The notes: generated by a model from the sequence alone, not told the origin. A stretch of DNA of 64,000 nucleotides from UBA1231 sp045123185 (GCA_045123185.1 JBGVIL010000174.1:1-64000), one strand, 5' to 3'; numbered from the stretch's first letter, positions 45,470-55,125 are shown. Numbers and translations are program-made.

Positions 45470-45503
45470 ATCTTGCTTAAATCTTGCTTAATATCTTACT
45501 TAA
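45470..45503. promoter_or_regulatory. Triple direct repeat upstream of the Fic promoter
   Basis: ATCTTGCTTAA at 45470 and 45481, and ATCTTACTTAA at 45493 (plus strand), starting four bases upstream of the -35 box with 11-12 base spacing. Likely a binding site for a regulator. Confidence 0.6.
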
Positions 45504-45509
45504 AAAGAA

Positions 45510-45540
45510 AAAAGAATTTGACTTAAAATCAAATTCTTTT
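45510..45540 (-). terminator. Terminator of the M42 peptidase gene
   Basis: Arms AAAAGAATTTGA / TCAAATTCTTTT, followed by T in the minus direction. Confidence 0.9.
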
Positions 45541-45550
45541 ATTCATTACG

Positions 45551-46597
45551 TTACTTAAATGGATCAAATGAAGTATTTTCATCTAACGATTTAATAAATT
45601 GTACTAATACTTCAACAATATATTCAACATCTTTTAAGCTTCCTACCTCAACAGATGAATGCATATAACGAAGTGGAATACTAATTAAGTCTGAAGGAAT
45701 TCCACCATTTAACTTATAAACTTCATCAAAGTCTGTCCATGTCTTAGAAATCTCGACTACTTGTTGATATGGAATGTTATGTTTAATTGCTGTATCAATA
45801 AGCATTTTTGATAGTATTTTATTTCCGAATGCTGAAATAGTAAACATTGGTCCGCCACCTAGTTTAACATCTCTTGTAAAACTTGATCGATATTTTACAT
45901 CAGAGCTAGATCCAACATCAAGTGCAATAGCACATGTTGGTGTTACATCAACACATGAAAAGATTGCACCACGTTTAGTTGTTTCTTCACCAACTGTTGA
46001 TGCGAAATAAACACCATTTGTTGACTCTTTCTTAATACGTTTTAATACTTCTGTACAAATGAATGTCGCAATCTTATCATCAAGCGCTCTACTTGACACT
46101 AAATTATTTTCTAATAATTGATAACTATCTTGATGAACTACAGCATCACCAATTGAAACAAGTTTTAATGTTTCTTCACGTGATGTTGTTCCTAAATCTA
46201 AATTTAAGTCTTCAACTTCAACATTACCTTTATTATAATTTGGTGTATAACCAATAACACCAGGAACATACGAATATGTACCATCTAAATTATAACGAAC
46301 GACATTAACTTTTTGTCCCATATACATTTCGGGTTTAATACTACCGGCATTAGTTAATTTACAAATACCATTATCTAATACTTGTTCAATAATTAAACCT
46401 ATTTCATCAATATGTGCAAGTAACATTACTTTTACTTTTGAACTGGGATTAACAGTATGTACAACATTATAACTGTGATGAGTATAAACTGCGTCATCTA
46501 CATCTTTTAATTCTTCAATTAACATCTTCTGCATCGCAAGTTCAAAACCAGTTACTGATGGAGTTGTTAATAATTTTTCAAGTAATTTTAAATCCAT
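45551..46597 (-). CDS. M42-family metallo-aminopeptidase
   Basis: 348 residues. Dinuclear metal sites are visible in LLAHIDEIG, SRALDDKIA, STVGEETTKRGA (with the catalytic Glu pair) and ALDVGSSSD. M42 enzymes (glutamyl/deblocking aminopeptidase or cellulase-M-like) form large tetrahedral complexes in the cytoplasm that trim peptides. It is followed by a strong terminator; two small exported genes lie upstream. Confidence 0.92.
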   Translation of the reverse strand: MDLKLLEKLLTTPSVTGFELAMQKMLIEELKDVDDAVYTHHSYNVVHTVNPSSKVKVMLLAHIDEIGLIIEQVLDNGICKLTNAGSIKPEMYMGQKVNVVRYNLDGTYSYVPGVIGYTPNYNKGNVEVEDLNLDLGTTSREETLKLVSIGDAVVHQDSYQLLENNLVSSRALDDKIATFICTEVLKRIKKESTNGVYFASTVGEETTKRGAIFSCVDVTPTCAIALDVGSSSDVKYRSSFTRDVKLGGGPMFTISAFGNKILSKMLIDTAIKHNIPYQQVVEISKTWTDFDEVYKLNGGIPSDLISIPLRYMHSSVEVGSLKDVEYIVEVLVQFIKSLDENTSFDPFK

Positions 46598-46612
46598 AAT
46601 ATTACCTCACAT

Positions 46613-47050
46613 TTAAATAAAATCATAATCAATTCTTAATTGTGCACTTTCGCCAACAAAGATTATCTTACAAGTACCGCTATAGTTATTAAAAGTAAAT
46701 GTATATTTAGTATTAATTGGTATTTGATAATATGAATCATTACATTTAATAAAAATACCTAAATTACCTTTTTCAACAGTTGATGTGATTTTTACCATGT
46801 CACCTGACTTAACGCTTTTAGATACTAGTTCTCTTTGTCCAGAAAATTTTTTTACTTTAACATAACCTTCATTAAGTGTTCCAAATGATACACTCAAATA
46901 ATTACTGTTACTTCTGATTTTACTATTTTTAACATCTTCAATTGTGTATGTCGCAAGTTCGAAATTATCTTCACCATTTTTATCTTTAACATGACATCCT
47001 GTTAAAAACAATACTAATGAAAGTGTAAATAAAACTAAAATCTTTTTCAT
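46613..47050 (-). CDS. Small lipoprotein, function unknown
   Basis: 145 residues with lipobox LTGC (Cys19). The rest is beta-rich with no known motif. It starts one base after the stop of the 154-residue exported protein, and the M42 gene begins 15 bases further on, so the three are probably one transcript from the promoter at 47.55 kb. Confidence 0.65.
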   Translation of the reverse strand: MKKILVLFTLSLVLFLTGCHVKDKNGEDNFELATYTIEDVKNSKIRSNSNYLSVSFGTLNEGYVKVKKFSGQRELVSKSVKSGDMVKITSTVEKGNLGIFIKCNDSYYQIPINTKYTFTFNNYSGTCKIIFVGESAQLRIDYDFI

Positions 47051-47051
47051 A

Positions 47052-47516
47052 TTAAGCTACTGTATAATTTAATGTTGAAGTTGCGCCTTTTTCATCAATA
47101 TTTTCTAAAGATGATATTTCACCTTTTCTTGTATACTTAACATTAAAAATTTCTTTTTTAAATACCAAATTTTCTAATTGTTCAACATTATAGGTAATTT
47201 CCATCATTAATTTATCTTCTTCAAAATAAAGACGATAGTGACCTTTAAATGTTAAATAGTAACCATTATCATTTTCTTTACCAAAGTTGATAGTAACTTT
47301 TTGTTCATCTGTTTTATGGAAAGCAAGAGTCATAACATAGTCAGTTCCTGCTTCTGGTCCAACAAAAGATTTATTTTGTACATAATCATTAATATTATTA
47401 ATAACTCGTTTTTGTCTAAAAGATTCACTTGTGAATCCAATTGTTAAAATAACAGCTATAACTAATACTATAGATGAAATAATAATTATTAGTTTTTTCT
47501 TATTTTTTATTTTCAT
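47052..47516 (-). CDS. Membrane-anchored small exported protein, function unknown
   Basis: 154 residues. Basic start (MKIKNKKK) and one membrane segment (~9-28), then an exported beta-rich domain. I do not recognise the family. It is first in a three-gene unit with a small lipoprotein and an M42 peptidase, behind a good promoter and a GGAGG ribosome site. Confidence 0.65.
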   Translation of the reverse strand: MKIKNKKKLIIIISSIVLVIAVILTIGFTSESFRQKRVINNINDYVQNKSFVGPEAGTDYVMTLAFHKTDEQKVTINFGKENDNGYYLTFKGHYRLYFEEDKLMMEITYNVEQLENLVFKKEIFNVKYTRKGEISSLENIDEKGATSTLNYTVA

Positions 47517-47544
47517 AAATAGCCTCCATTTATTAATTGTTCAT

Positions 47545-47573
47545 ATTATACCACTATTTTATCGAATATTCAA
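47545..47573 (-). promoter_or_regulatory. Promoter of the exported protein - lipoprotein - M42 unit
   Basis: Minus strand: -35 TTGAAT, 17-base spacer, -10 TATAAT. Confidence 0.75.
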
Positions 47574-47604
47574 TCAATATAAATCGATACATTATTATAA
47601 TTAA

Positions 47605-48810
47605 TTATTTAGAATCTTCTATTAACCAATCTAATACATTGATTCTTCTAATTCCATCATAATCCGCTTCTGGATCTTCATCAAGAGTTAGTATTATTTT
47701 TTCATAGTGATCTTGAATACTGTTCAATGATCTTAATTCTCTTTCTAACGTTCTCCAATCTCTTACTGTTGCTGCAACTTGATAATAAACTGTTTTTTTA
47801 TCATTAACTGCGACAAAATCAATTTCTAAGTCATCAAATTTACCGACATATACGTCATATCCTCTACGCAATAATTCTAAATAAACAATATTCTCTAAAA
47901 TATGACCTACATCAGTTGACCGTGATCCAAGTAACATATATCTAAGACCTATATCAACAACATAATATTTTTCTAGAGTTTTTAACAACTCTTTTCCTTT
48001 TATATTATATCTATAGGCTTTATAAATAACAAAACTTTCAATTAACCCACTAATATATTTTTCAATTGTCTTTGTATCAGTTTTTCTTCCATCACTATTA
48101 AGAGTATCAGCAATTTTTCTTATTGACAATTTATTACCTATGTTATCAAATACAAATCTAGTGACATTTTCTAACATTATCACATCTGTTATTTTTTTTC
48201 TTGAAACAATGTCTTTAACAACAACAGTATTATAAATTCCTTCTAGATACGCTTTGACATCTCTTGGTTGATTTTTTAATTCAATAGCATATGGGAATGA
48301 ACTATTTTCAATATATTCGCGGTATTTTCTAGCTAAATCAGTTTTATCACCTGTACTAGCTACATATTCTGAAAAAGATAAAGGCAACATAGAAATTTCA
48401 ATATATCTTCCAGAAATTAGTGTTGCTAGTTCACTAGATAACATATATGCATTCGAACCTGTAATATAAATATCAATATTATTTTTAATGTATAAAGCAT
48501 CGACTATACGTGGAAAATCTGTTACATGTTGTATTTCATCTAAAAAAATGTATGTTTGCTTATTAGGATCAATTAACTTTTTAATATATTCGTACAACTT
48601 ACTAGGATCTCTTAATTCATAAAAATCATAGTCTTCAAAATTTATAAATATAATATTGTGTTTATCTACTCCATTTTCAATTAAGTAATTTATGAACATT
48701 TCCATTAACGTAGACTTTCCACATCTTCTAACACCAGTTATAATTTTGATTATTTTTTTATCTTTTAAAGAAATTAATTTTTCTAAATATTGTTTTCTTT
48801 GAATAATCAT
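47605..48810 (-). CDS. AAA_14/DUF4143 ATPase
   Basis: 401 residues. Walker A is TGVRRCGKSTLMEMF near residue 26 and Walker B YIFLDEIQHV. ITGSNAYMLSSELATLISGRYIEISMLPLSFSEY is the AAA_14 signature. The C-terminal DUF4143 domain has a restriction-endonuclease-like look (LEIDFVAVNDKKTVYYQVA). These ATPases are widespread in gut bacteria and archaea, and their role is unsettled. The upstream region holds two palindromes and a near-consensus promoter. Confidence 0.85.
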   Translation of the reverse strand: MIIQRKQYLEKLISLKDKKIIKIITGVRRCGKSTLMEMFINYLIENGVDKHNIIFINFEDYDFYELRDPSKLYEYIKKLIDPNKQTYIFLDEIQHVTDFPRIVDALYIKNNIDIYITGSNAYMLSSELATLISGRYIEISMLPLSFSEYVASTGDKTDLARKYREYIENSSFPYAIELKNQPRDVKAYLEGIYNTVVVKDIVSRKKITDVIMLENVTRFVFDNIGNKLSIRKIADTLNSDGRKTDTKTIEKYISGLIESFVIYKAYRYNIKGKELLKTLEKYYVVDIGLRYMLLGSRSTDVGHILENIVYLELLRRGYDVYVGKFDDLEIDFVAVNDKKTVYYQVAATVRDWRTLERELRSLNSIQDHYEKIILTLDEDPEADYDGIRRINVLDWLIEDSK

Positions 48811-48836
48811 AAATTGCCTCCTAATTTGTTAATCAA

Positions 48837-48865
48837 AGTATAACACAAAATTTAATTTTTGTCAA
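48837..48865 (-). promoter_or_regulatory. Promoter of the AAA_14/DUF4143 gene
   Basis: Minus strand: -35 TTGACA, 17-base spacer, -10 TATACT; an AGGAGG ribosome site follows. Confidence 0.85.
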
Positions 48866-48866
48866 T

Positions 48867-48892
48867 AGTTTGTGGATTATATTCCACAAACT
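48867..48892. promoter_or_regulatory. Palindrome 1 upstream of the DUF4143 promoter
   Basis: AGTTTGTGGA-N6-TCCACAAACT, a perfect 10-base inverted repeat, one base upstream of the -35 box. Confidence 0.65.
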
Positions 48893-48906
48893 TACTTATT
48901 TTGACA

Positions 48907-48932
48907 ACTTTGTGGATTCTATTCCACAAACT
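48907..48932. promoter_or_regulatory. Palindrome 2, 40 bases from palindrome 1
   Basis: ACTTTGTGGA-N6-TCCACAAACT, the same palindrome with one mismatch. The 40-base centre spacing suggests cooperative binding. Confidence 0.65.
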
Positions 48933-48938
48933 TTTTTA

Positions 48939-48971
48939 AAAAAAGAAAAGATCTATGTTAAACATAGATCT
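48939..48971 (-). terminator. Terminator of the pyrimidine operon
   Basis: Arms AGATCTATGTT / AACATAGATCT, followed by a T-rich run in the minus direction. Confidence 0.88.
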
Positions 48972-48977
48972 AATTAA

Positions 48978-49619
48978 CTATTCTTCCATCCAAGATGGAT
49001 CACTAGGATTTTGTTGGAATTTTAATACTTTCTTAATATCTGATTCGCTTATATAGTTAAGTTCTGCAGCTACTTCAACTAAAGTTTCAAAGTTAGAAAG
49101 TGAATGATTAATTACATTAGCTTGAGCTAATCTATCAATTCCTTTCTTTAAATTGTATGTGAAGATTGATGCAATACCTAAAACATTACATCCTGCTTCT
49201 CTTAATACTTCAACTACTTCAATTGATGAACCTGCAGTTGAAATTAAGTCTTCGATAACAACGACATCTTTTCCAACTGGTACAACACCTTCGATTTGGT
49301 TTCCACGTCCATGGTCTTTCGCACCACCTCTAACGTATCCCATTGGTAAATTTAAGATTTCAGATACGTATGCAGCATGTGGAATACCAGCAGTTGATGT
49401 TCCCATTACAACTTCACATGTTGGGAAGTGTTGTTTGATAATTTCTGCTAAACCATCTTCAACAACTTTTCTTGTTTCTGGATAAGATAAAGTTAAACGG
49501 TTATCACAATAGATTGGTGATTTAATACCAGATGCCCAAGTAAATGGATCATTTGGTTTTAAGAATACCGCTTTGATTTTAAGTAAGTTTGATGCTACTT
49601 CTTTTGCTAAATTACTCAT
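48978..49619 (-). CDS. pyrE: Orotate phosphoribosyltransferase
   Basis: 213 residues. It joins orotate to PRPP to give OMP. The PRPP-binding motif VVVIEDLISTAGSS is clear, as are PFTWASGIKSPIYCDNR near the N-terminus and a flexible-loop region GGAKDHGRGNQIEG. Last gene of the pyr operon, one base after pyrF, with the operon terminator behind it. Confidence 0.96.
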   Translation of the reverse strand: MSNLAKEVASNLLKIKAVFLKPNDPFTWASGIKSPIYCDNRLTLSYPETRKVVEDGLAEIIKQHFPTCEVVMGTSTAGIPHAAYVSEILNLPMGYVRGGAKDHGRGNQIEGVVPVGKDVVVIEDLISTAGSSIEVVEVLREAGCNVLGIASIFTYNLKKGIDRLAQANVINHSLSNFETLVEVAAELNYISESDIKKVLKFQQNPSDPSWMEE

Positions 49620-49620
49620 A

Positions 49621-50307
49621 TTAACAAAACTCCTTTACACATTTTTTATAAGCTGCAACTGGATCTTCTGCACCAGTAATGCTTCTTCCTACTACAATAT
49701 ATGTAGAACCATTTTCTTTTGCGAAAGCTGGTGTTGCAATACGTTTTTGATCGTTTGCTGAATCATCTGCAAATCTAATTCCTGGTGTAACAGAAATTAA
49801 TCCCATTTCTTTAATGATTGATGCTTCAAGTGGAGAACATACAACACCTTGAAGGCCAGCAGCTTTTGCATTAAGGGCATATTGTTTAACAACTTCGTTA
49901 AGAGGTTTTTCAATTAATAATTCTTTTTCTAAAACTTCTTGTGAAGTAGATGTAAGTTGTGTAACTGCGATAAGTTCAGTTTTCTTTCCTTCTTCTGTTG
50001 AATCAAGTCCACGACGAGCTGCTTTCATCATTTCGATACCACCAGCTGCGTGACAGTTAGTAATTTCAACACCAAGTTTTGCAATGTTTCTCATTGCTTT
50101 TTCAACTGTGTTTGGAATATCATGTAGTTTTAAATCTAAGAAGATTTTAAATCCAGCATTATGAAGTTCAGTAACAAGTGCTGGTCCTTCTTTATAAATG
50201 ATTTCCATACCAAGTTTTAGATATGGATTTAAACCTTCAAATGGTTTTAAAAATTCTAGTAAAGTTTCTCTATTACTAAAATCACAAGCAATAATTACAT
50301 CGCGCAT
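49621..50307 (-). CDS. pyrF: Orotidine 5'-phosphate decarboxylase
   Basis: 228 residues, the final step to UMP. The catalytic array is in FLDLKLHDIPNT, and the phosphate-binding end in VTPGIRFADD and YIVVGRSITGAEDP. It overlaps the pyrD stop by one base. Confidence 0.96.
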   Translation of the reverse strand: MRDVIIACDFSNRETLLEFLKPFEGLNPYLKLGMEIIYKEGPALVTELHNAGFKIFLDLKLHDIPNTVEKAMRNIAKLGVEITNCHAAGGIEMMKAARRGLDSTEEGKKTELIAVTQLTSTSQEVLEKELLIEKPLNEVVKQYALNAKAAGLQGVVCSPLEASIIKEMGLISVTPGIRFADDSANDQKRIATPAFAKENGSTYIVVGRSITGAEDPVAAYKKCVKEFC

Positions 50308-51218
50308 TATTTTACCCTCCTAATTAATTCTTCTAAACTTTCAATGTTATATTCTTCCATGACTTTTGGTAAGTCTTCAATAATCTTTTTACAAGCATAT
50401 GGGTCAACTAAATTTTGTGCACCAACCATTACTAATGATGCACCTGCATACATCATTTCTAAAACGTCATATGCATCACTTATTCCACCCATTCCAATAA
50501 TTGGAATATTAACAGCGTGACTTACTTCATAAACCATTCTAAGTGCAACTGGGAAAATTCCTGGTCCACTATAACCACCCTTAACATTTGCAATAATTGG
50601 TTTACCAGTTTTTAAATTAATACGCATTCCAACTAAAGTATTAATAAGACTAATTGCATCAGCACCAGCAGCTTCAACTGCTTTGGCCATTTGCACAACA
50701 TCTGTAACGTTTGGACTAAGTTTTACAATAACTGGTTTTTTTGATACTTTCTTGACTTCTTTTACTAAGTTGTGAGCTGTCTCTGGATCCACTCCAAATG
50801 CCATACCACCGCCTGTAACATTAGGGCAAGAAATATTTAGTTCAATCGCAAAAACTTTGTCTGATTCATTAAACTTCTTAACCGTTTCGGTGTATTCATA
50901 AACACTATGTCCACCGACATTGGCAATTATTTGATCACTATAAACTTCATCAAGTTTAACAAGTTCTTCATTTACTACTTTATCAACACCAGGGTTTTGT
51001 AGTCCTATTGCGTTAATTAAGCCACTTGGACATTCTGCAATTCTTGGTAGTTTATTACCATATCTAGGTTCTAAAGTTGTACCTTTAATTGAAATACTAC
51101 CTAAGATGTTAATGTCATATAAGTCACTAAATTCATATCCAAATCCAAATGTTCCACTTGCTGGAATAATTGGATTTTTAAATGTTTTTCCTAGAAATGT
51201 TACTTTTAATTTATCCAT
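50307..51218 (-). CDS. pyrD: Dihydroorotate dehydrogenase, class 1B catalytic subunit
   Basis: 303 residues. FMN-dependent oxidation of dihydroorotate. The catalytic cysteine is in LNISCPNVTGGG; FMN contacts are in IIGMGGISDAYD and VMVGAQNLVD. Class 1B enzymes need the PyrK subunit, encoded directly upstream with a one-base overlap. Electrons then go to NAD. Confidence 0.95.
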   Translation of the reverse strand: MDKLKVTFLGKTFKNPIIPASGTFGFGYEFSDLYDINILGSISIKGTTLEPRYGNKLPRIAECPSGLINAIGLQNPGVDKVVNEELVKLDEVYSDQIIANVGGHSVYEYTETVKKFNESDKVFAIELNISCPNVTGGGMAFGVDPETAHNLVKEVKKVSKKPVIVKLSPNVTDVVQMAKAVEAAGADAISLINTLVGMRINLKTGKPIIANVKGGYSGPGIFPVALRMVYEVSHAVNIPIIGMGGISDAYDVLEMMYAGASLVMVGAQNLVDPYACKKIIEDLPKVMEEYNIESLEELIRRVK

Positions 51219-51946
51219 TAGAATAACACCTCACTTGCTTCAAATACTGGACCTTCTTTACATACTCTTTTAGGACCATTTGTTGTTTCAATTGAACAAC
51301 CCATACAAGCACCAAACCCACATCCCATTCTAGCTTCTAAACTTACGCATCCATTTGGATAAGCTTGGGCTAAGTATTTAAGCATTACTTGTGGTCCACA
51401 AGAATAGTAATAATCAAATTCAAAGTTATGATGTTTAATACATTCAATGACATTACCTTTAAAACCAAGTGAACCATCATCTGTACATATATATAAATCA
51501 GTTAATTTTTTAAGTTCTTCTTTTAATACAATATCTTGATAGCTTCTTGCACCATAAACTAAAGTTGGTTTAATACCAATTTTATTAAATGCTTTAGCAA
51601 GTCCAACTAGTGGTGCAATTCCAATTCCACCAGCAACTAATAGTGGTTTAATGTTTTCTTTAACAGTAAAGCCATTACCAAGGCCTACTAAACAATCTAA
51701 ATAAATACCATCTTCAAAACAAGATAAATCTTTTGTTCCACGGCCTAATACTTTATATAAAATATCAACATGTTTAGAACTATAATCACATACTGAAATA
51801 GGTCTTCTTAAATAGTAACCAGGAATAGTAATATTAATGAATTCGCCTGGATTTTTTATTTCACTTAAATCACCAGTTAAAGTCATTAAATAAGTGTCAT
51901 AACCTACTTGAATATTTTTTTCTATTTTTAGTTTTAAATCTTTCAT
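51218..51946 (-). CDS. pyrK: Dihydroorotate dehydrogenase electron transfer subunit
   Basis: 242 residues. FAD-binding (YYLRRPISVCDY) and NAD-binding (LLVAGGIGIAPLVGLAK) segments, with the 2Fe-2S cysteines in CGFGACMGCSIETTNGPKRVC at the C-terminal end. It forms a complex with PyrD and transfers electrons to NAD. Confidence 0.95.
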   Translation of the reverse strand: MKDLKLKIEKNIQVGYDTYLMTLTGDLSEIKNPGEFINITIPGYYLRRPISVCDYSSKHVDILYKVLGRGTKDLSCFEDGIYLDCLVGLGNGFTVKENIKPLLVAGGIGIAPLVGLAKAFNKIGIKPTLVYGARSYQDIVLKEELKKLTDLYICTDDGSLGFKGNVIECIKHHNFEFDYYYSCGPQVMLKYLAQAYPNGCVSLEARMGCGFGACMGCSIETTNGPKRVCKEGPVFEASEVLF

Positions 51947-51948
51947 GG

Positions 51949-54900
51949 TTACTCCTTATCGATTACTGAAATACCCATTGTAATTTCTTCTAATACATCA
52001 AGTAATACTTTTACTGTATCAAGGCATGTAAATACTGCAACATTATTATCGATAGCAGCACGTCTAATGTAACTTCCATCATTTGATGAACCAGGTTCTT
52101 CAGATTGTGTATTAATAACATAAGTTACATAACCTTTTTTAATTGAGTCTAAAATTTCTTCACTGCCATCAGAAATCTTTCCACGAACACGTGTTTTAAT
52201 TCCATGTTCTTTTAAGAATTTTGCTGTACCTGCAGTTGCTTCAATATTAAATCCTAAATTATAGAATCTTCTAATTAATGGAAGTGTAGCTGGTTTATCT
52301 TGATCACTAATAGTTGCTAGAACTGTACCATAGTTAGCAACTCTTGTGCCTGCTGCTTTTAGTGATTTATAAAGCGCACGGTTTAGTGAATAATCATAAC
52401 CAATAGCTTCACCTGTTGATTTCATTTCTGGTGATAAAACTGCATCAAGACCTGCAATTTTTGTAAATGAGAATGTTGGAGTTTTTACGTACCAACGTTT
52501 TCTGTTTTTAGCAACACCAACATAACCTAATTCTTTTAATGAATACCCAAGCATAACTTTAGTTGCAATATTCGCAACTGGTAGTCCTGTTGATTTCGCA
52601 AGGAATGGAACAGTTCTACTTGATCTTGGATTTACTTCAATAATATAAACTTTGTTTTCTTTATCAACAATAAATTGAATATTGTATAAACCAATCATAT
52701 TTAGTTTAATACCAATTCTTGTTGTATAATCAATAATAATTTGTTTTACTTCATCAGTTAAAGAGTATGGTGGATAAACAGACATACTATCTCCACTATG
52801 AACACCTGTTCTTTCAATGTGTTCCATAATACCTGGAATGAAGACATCTTTGCCATCACAGATTGCGTCTACTTCACATTCTTGTCCAACAACATATTTG
52901 TCAACAAGTACTGGGTGTTCTGAATCAAATTGAACAGCTTCATTTACTTTTTCCACAAGCACTGCTTCATCATAAACAATGTGCATCATTCTTCCACCTA
53001 AGACAAATGATGGACGAACTAGTACTGGATAACCAATTTCATTAGCTGCTTTTATTGCTTCATCAACTGTGTAAACACCAAAACCTTTAGGCATTGGAAT
53101 ATTAATTTCTTCCATGGCTTTTTCAAATAATTCTCTATCTTCTGCAAGATCAATACTCTTTGCACTTGAACCAAAGATTTTAACACCAGCTTGATCTAAT
53201 CTTGATGCAAGATTAATTGGTGTTTGTCCACCAAGAGCAACTACTACACCAACCGGTTTTTCATAATCGATAACATTCATTACATCTTCAAATGTTAATG
53301 GTTCAAAATATAATTTATCTGATACAGTATAGTCTGTTGATACTGTTTCAGGGTTATTATTAATAATAATTGCTTCATATCCTGCTTCACGAATTGCCCA
53401 AATTGCATGAACTGTTGTATAGTCAAATTCTACCCCTTGACCAATTCTAATTGGACCTGAACCTAAAACAATAATTTTCTTTTTATCAGTTACAATTGAT
53501 TCATTCATTGATTCGTATGTTGAATAGAAGTATGGAACATAAGCATCATATTCAGCTGCACATGTATCAATGATTTTATAAACTGGATAAATATTATTTG
53601 CTTTTCTTAAGTTATAAACTTCTATTTCAGTTAAACCCCAGACACTACCAATATATGAATCTGCAAAGCCCATTTTTTTAGCAAGTTTTAAAACATTTAA
53701 ATCTAATTTATTATTTATTAAAGTTTCTTCTAACTTAATAATGTTAACAAGTTTTTCTAAGAAAAATCTATCAATCTTTGTTAACATATATATATCATCA
53801 ACTGATGCACCTTTTCTAAATGCTTCACCAATAGCAAAGATTCTTTCATCAGTATGCATATCAATAAACTTCATTAAATCATCAAGTGATTTATCTTTTA
53901 ATGATTTTAATTCTAAATGATTAACTTTATTTTCTAAAGATCTAATTGATTTAAGTAATGATTCTTCGAATGTTCTTCCAATACTCATTACTTCACCAGT
54001 TGCCTTCATTTGTGTTGCTAAACTTCTGTTTGCAGTTGTAAATTTATCAAATGGGAAACGTGGGAACTTTGTAACTACATAGTCAATAGTTGGTTCAAAT
54101 GAAGCTTTTGTTGCGGCAATATCAATTTCATCAAGTGTTAATCCACAAGCAATCTTAGCTGATACTCTCGCAATTGGGAAACCTGATGCTTTTGATGCTA
54201 AAGCTGATGAACGTGATACTCTTGGATTTACTTCAATTAAATAATATTTAAATGAATAAGGATCAAGAGCAAATTGAACGTTACATCCACCTTCAATTTC
54301 TAAGCCTCTAATTATCTTTAATGCTGATTTTCTAAGCATTGAAAATTCTTTATTAGTTAAAGTTTGAGCAGGTGCAACAACAATTGAATCTCCAGTATGA
54401 ATACCTACTGGGTCAACGTTTTCCATTGAACATATTACAATTGAAGTATTGTTTTTATCACGCATTACTTCAAACTCAATTTCTTTAAATCCCTTAATTG
54501 ATTTTTCAACAAGTACTTGAGATACTGGAGAAATCTTTAAAGCATTTTTTGCTAGTGGAATTAATTCTTCTTCGTTTTCAGCAAAACCACCACCTGTTCC
54601 ACCAAGGGTAAATGCCGGTCTTAAAATGACAGGATAACCAATTTTTTCAACCGCAGCTAATACTTCATCCATTGTAGTTGCTATTTCTGATTCAATAATT
54701 GGTTCACCAAGGTCAATACAAAGTTGTTTAAATAATTCTCTATCTTCTGCTTTTTCAATTGTTTCAGCTTTTGTTCCTAAAAGTTCAACTCGACATTCTT
54801 CTAATACACCTTTTCTAGCAAGTTGCATACCAAGGTTTAATCCAGTTTGTCCACCAATTGAACATAGAAGTCCATCTGGTCTTTCATAACGAATAATTTT

Positions 54901-55125
54901 CGCTACGTTTTCTAGATCAAGTGGCTCCATATAAACTTTATCAGCAATATTTGGATCAGTCATAATAGTTGCAGGATTTGAATTAACCAAAATTACTTCA
55001 TACCCTTCTTCTTTTAATGCTAAACAAGCTTGAGTTCCAGCATAGTCAAATTCAGCACCTTGACCAATAACAATTGGTCCAGAGCCAATAACCATTATCT
55101 TTTTTAAATCTGTACGTTTAGGCAT
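51949..55125 (-). CDS. carB: Carbamoyl phosphate synthase large subunit
   Basis: About 1058 residues, two ATP-grasp halves and an allosteric MGS-like C-terminus. Motifs: GSGPIVIGQGAEFDYAGTQ and GSGPIRIGQGVEFDYTTVH, ATP-grasp loops GGTGGGFAENEEE and VLGGRMMHIVYDE, and catalytic EVNPRVSRSSALASK and EVNPRSSRTVPFLAKSTG. The core looks complete. The ATG at 55140 precedes the GGAGG site; the ATG at 55125 is the likely start, overlapping carA by eight bases. It must use ammonia, since its partner CarA appears inactive. Confidence 0.96.
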   Translation of the reverse strand: MPKRTDLKKIMVIGSGPIVIGQGAEFDYAGTQACLALKEEGYEVILVNSNPATIMTDPNIADKVYMEPLDLENVAKIIRYERPDGLLCSIGGQTGLNLGMQLARKGVLEECRVELLGTKAETIEKAEDRELFKQLCIDLGEPIIESEIATTMDEVLAAVEKIGYPVILRPAFTLGGTGGGFAENEEELIPLAKNALKISPVSQVLVEKSIKGFKEIEFEVMRDKNNTSIVICSMENVDPVGIHTGDSIVVAPAQTLTNKEFSMLRKSALKIIRGLEIEGGCNVQFALDPYSFKYYLIEVNPRVSRSSALASKASGFPIARVSAKIACGLTLDEIDIAATKASFEPTIDYVVTKFPRFPFDKFTTANRSLATQMKATGEVMSIGRTFEESLLKSIRSLENKVNHLELKSLKDKSLDDLMKFIDMHTDERIFAIGEAFRKGASVDDIYMLTKIDRFFLEKLVNIIKLEETLINNKLDLNVLKLAKKMGFADSYIGSVWGLTEIEVYNLRKANNIYPVYKIIDTCAAEYDAYVPYFYSTYESMNESIVTDKKKIIVLGSGPIRIGQGVEFDYTTVHAIWAIREAGYEAIIINNNPETVSTDYTVSDKLYFEPLTFEDVMNVIDYEKPVGVVVALGGQTPINLASRLDQAGVKIFGSSAKSIDLAEDRELFEKAMEEINIPMPKGFGVYTVDEAIKAANEIGYPVLVRPSFVLGGRMMHIVYDEAVLVEKVNEAVQFDSEHPVLVDKYVVGQECEVDAICDGKDVFIPGIMEHIERTGVHSGDSMSVYPPYSLTDEVKQIIIDYTTRIGIKLNMIGLYNIQFIVDKENKVYIIEVNPRSSRTVPFLAKSTGLPVANIATKVMLGYSLKELGYVGVAKNRKRWYVKTPTFSFTKIAGLDAVLSPEMKSTGEAIGYDYSLNRALYKSLKAAGTRVANYGTVLATISDQDKPATLPLIRRFYNLGFNIEATAGTAKFLKEHGIKTRVRGKISDGSEEILDSIKKGYVTYVINTQSEEPGSSNDGSYIRRAAIDNNVAVFTCLDTVKVLLDVLEEITMGISVIDKE

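Noticed and set aside
45470..45503. CRISPR-like array
   Set aside because: The repeats are 11-12 bases with no spacers; promoter-linked operator is a better reading. No cas genes are in the window.
48867..48932. Terminator pair or insertion-element ends
   Set aside because: Arms are followed by no T run on the needed side and no transposase is near; operator reading preferred, though a miniature element is not excluded.
49153..49485. Plus-strand open frame of 110 codons opposite pyrE, and a similar one opposite the YfcC gene (7072-7446)
   Set aside because: They mirror strongly conserved coding sequence, have no ribosome site and no family resemblance; antisense shadows.
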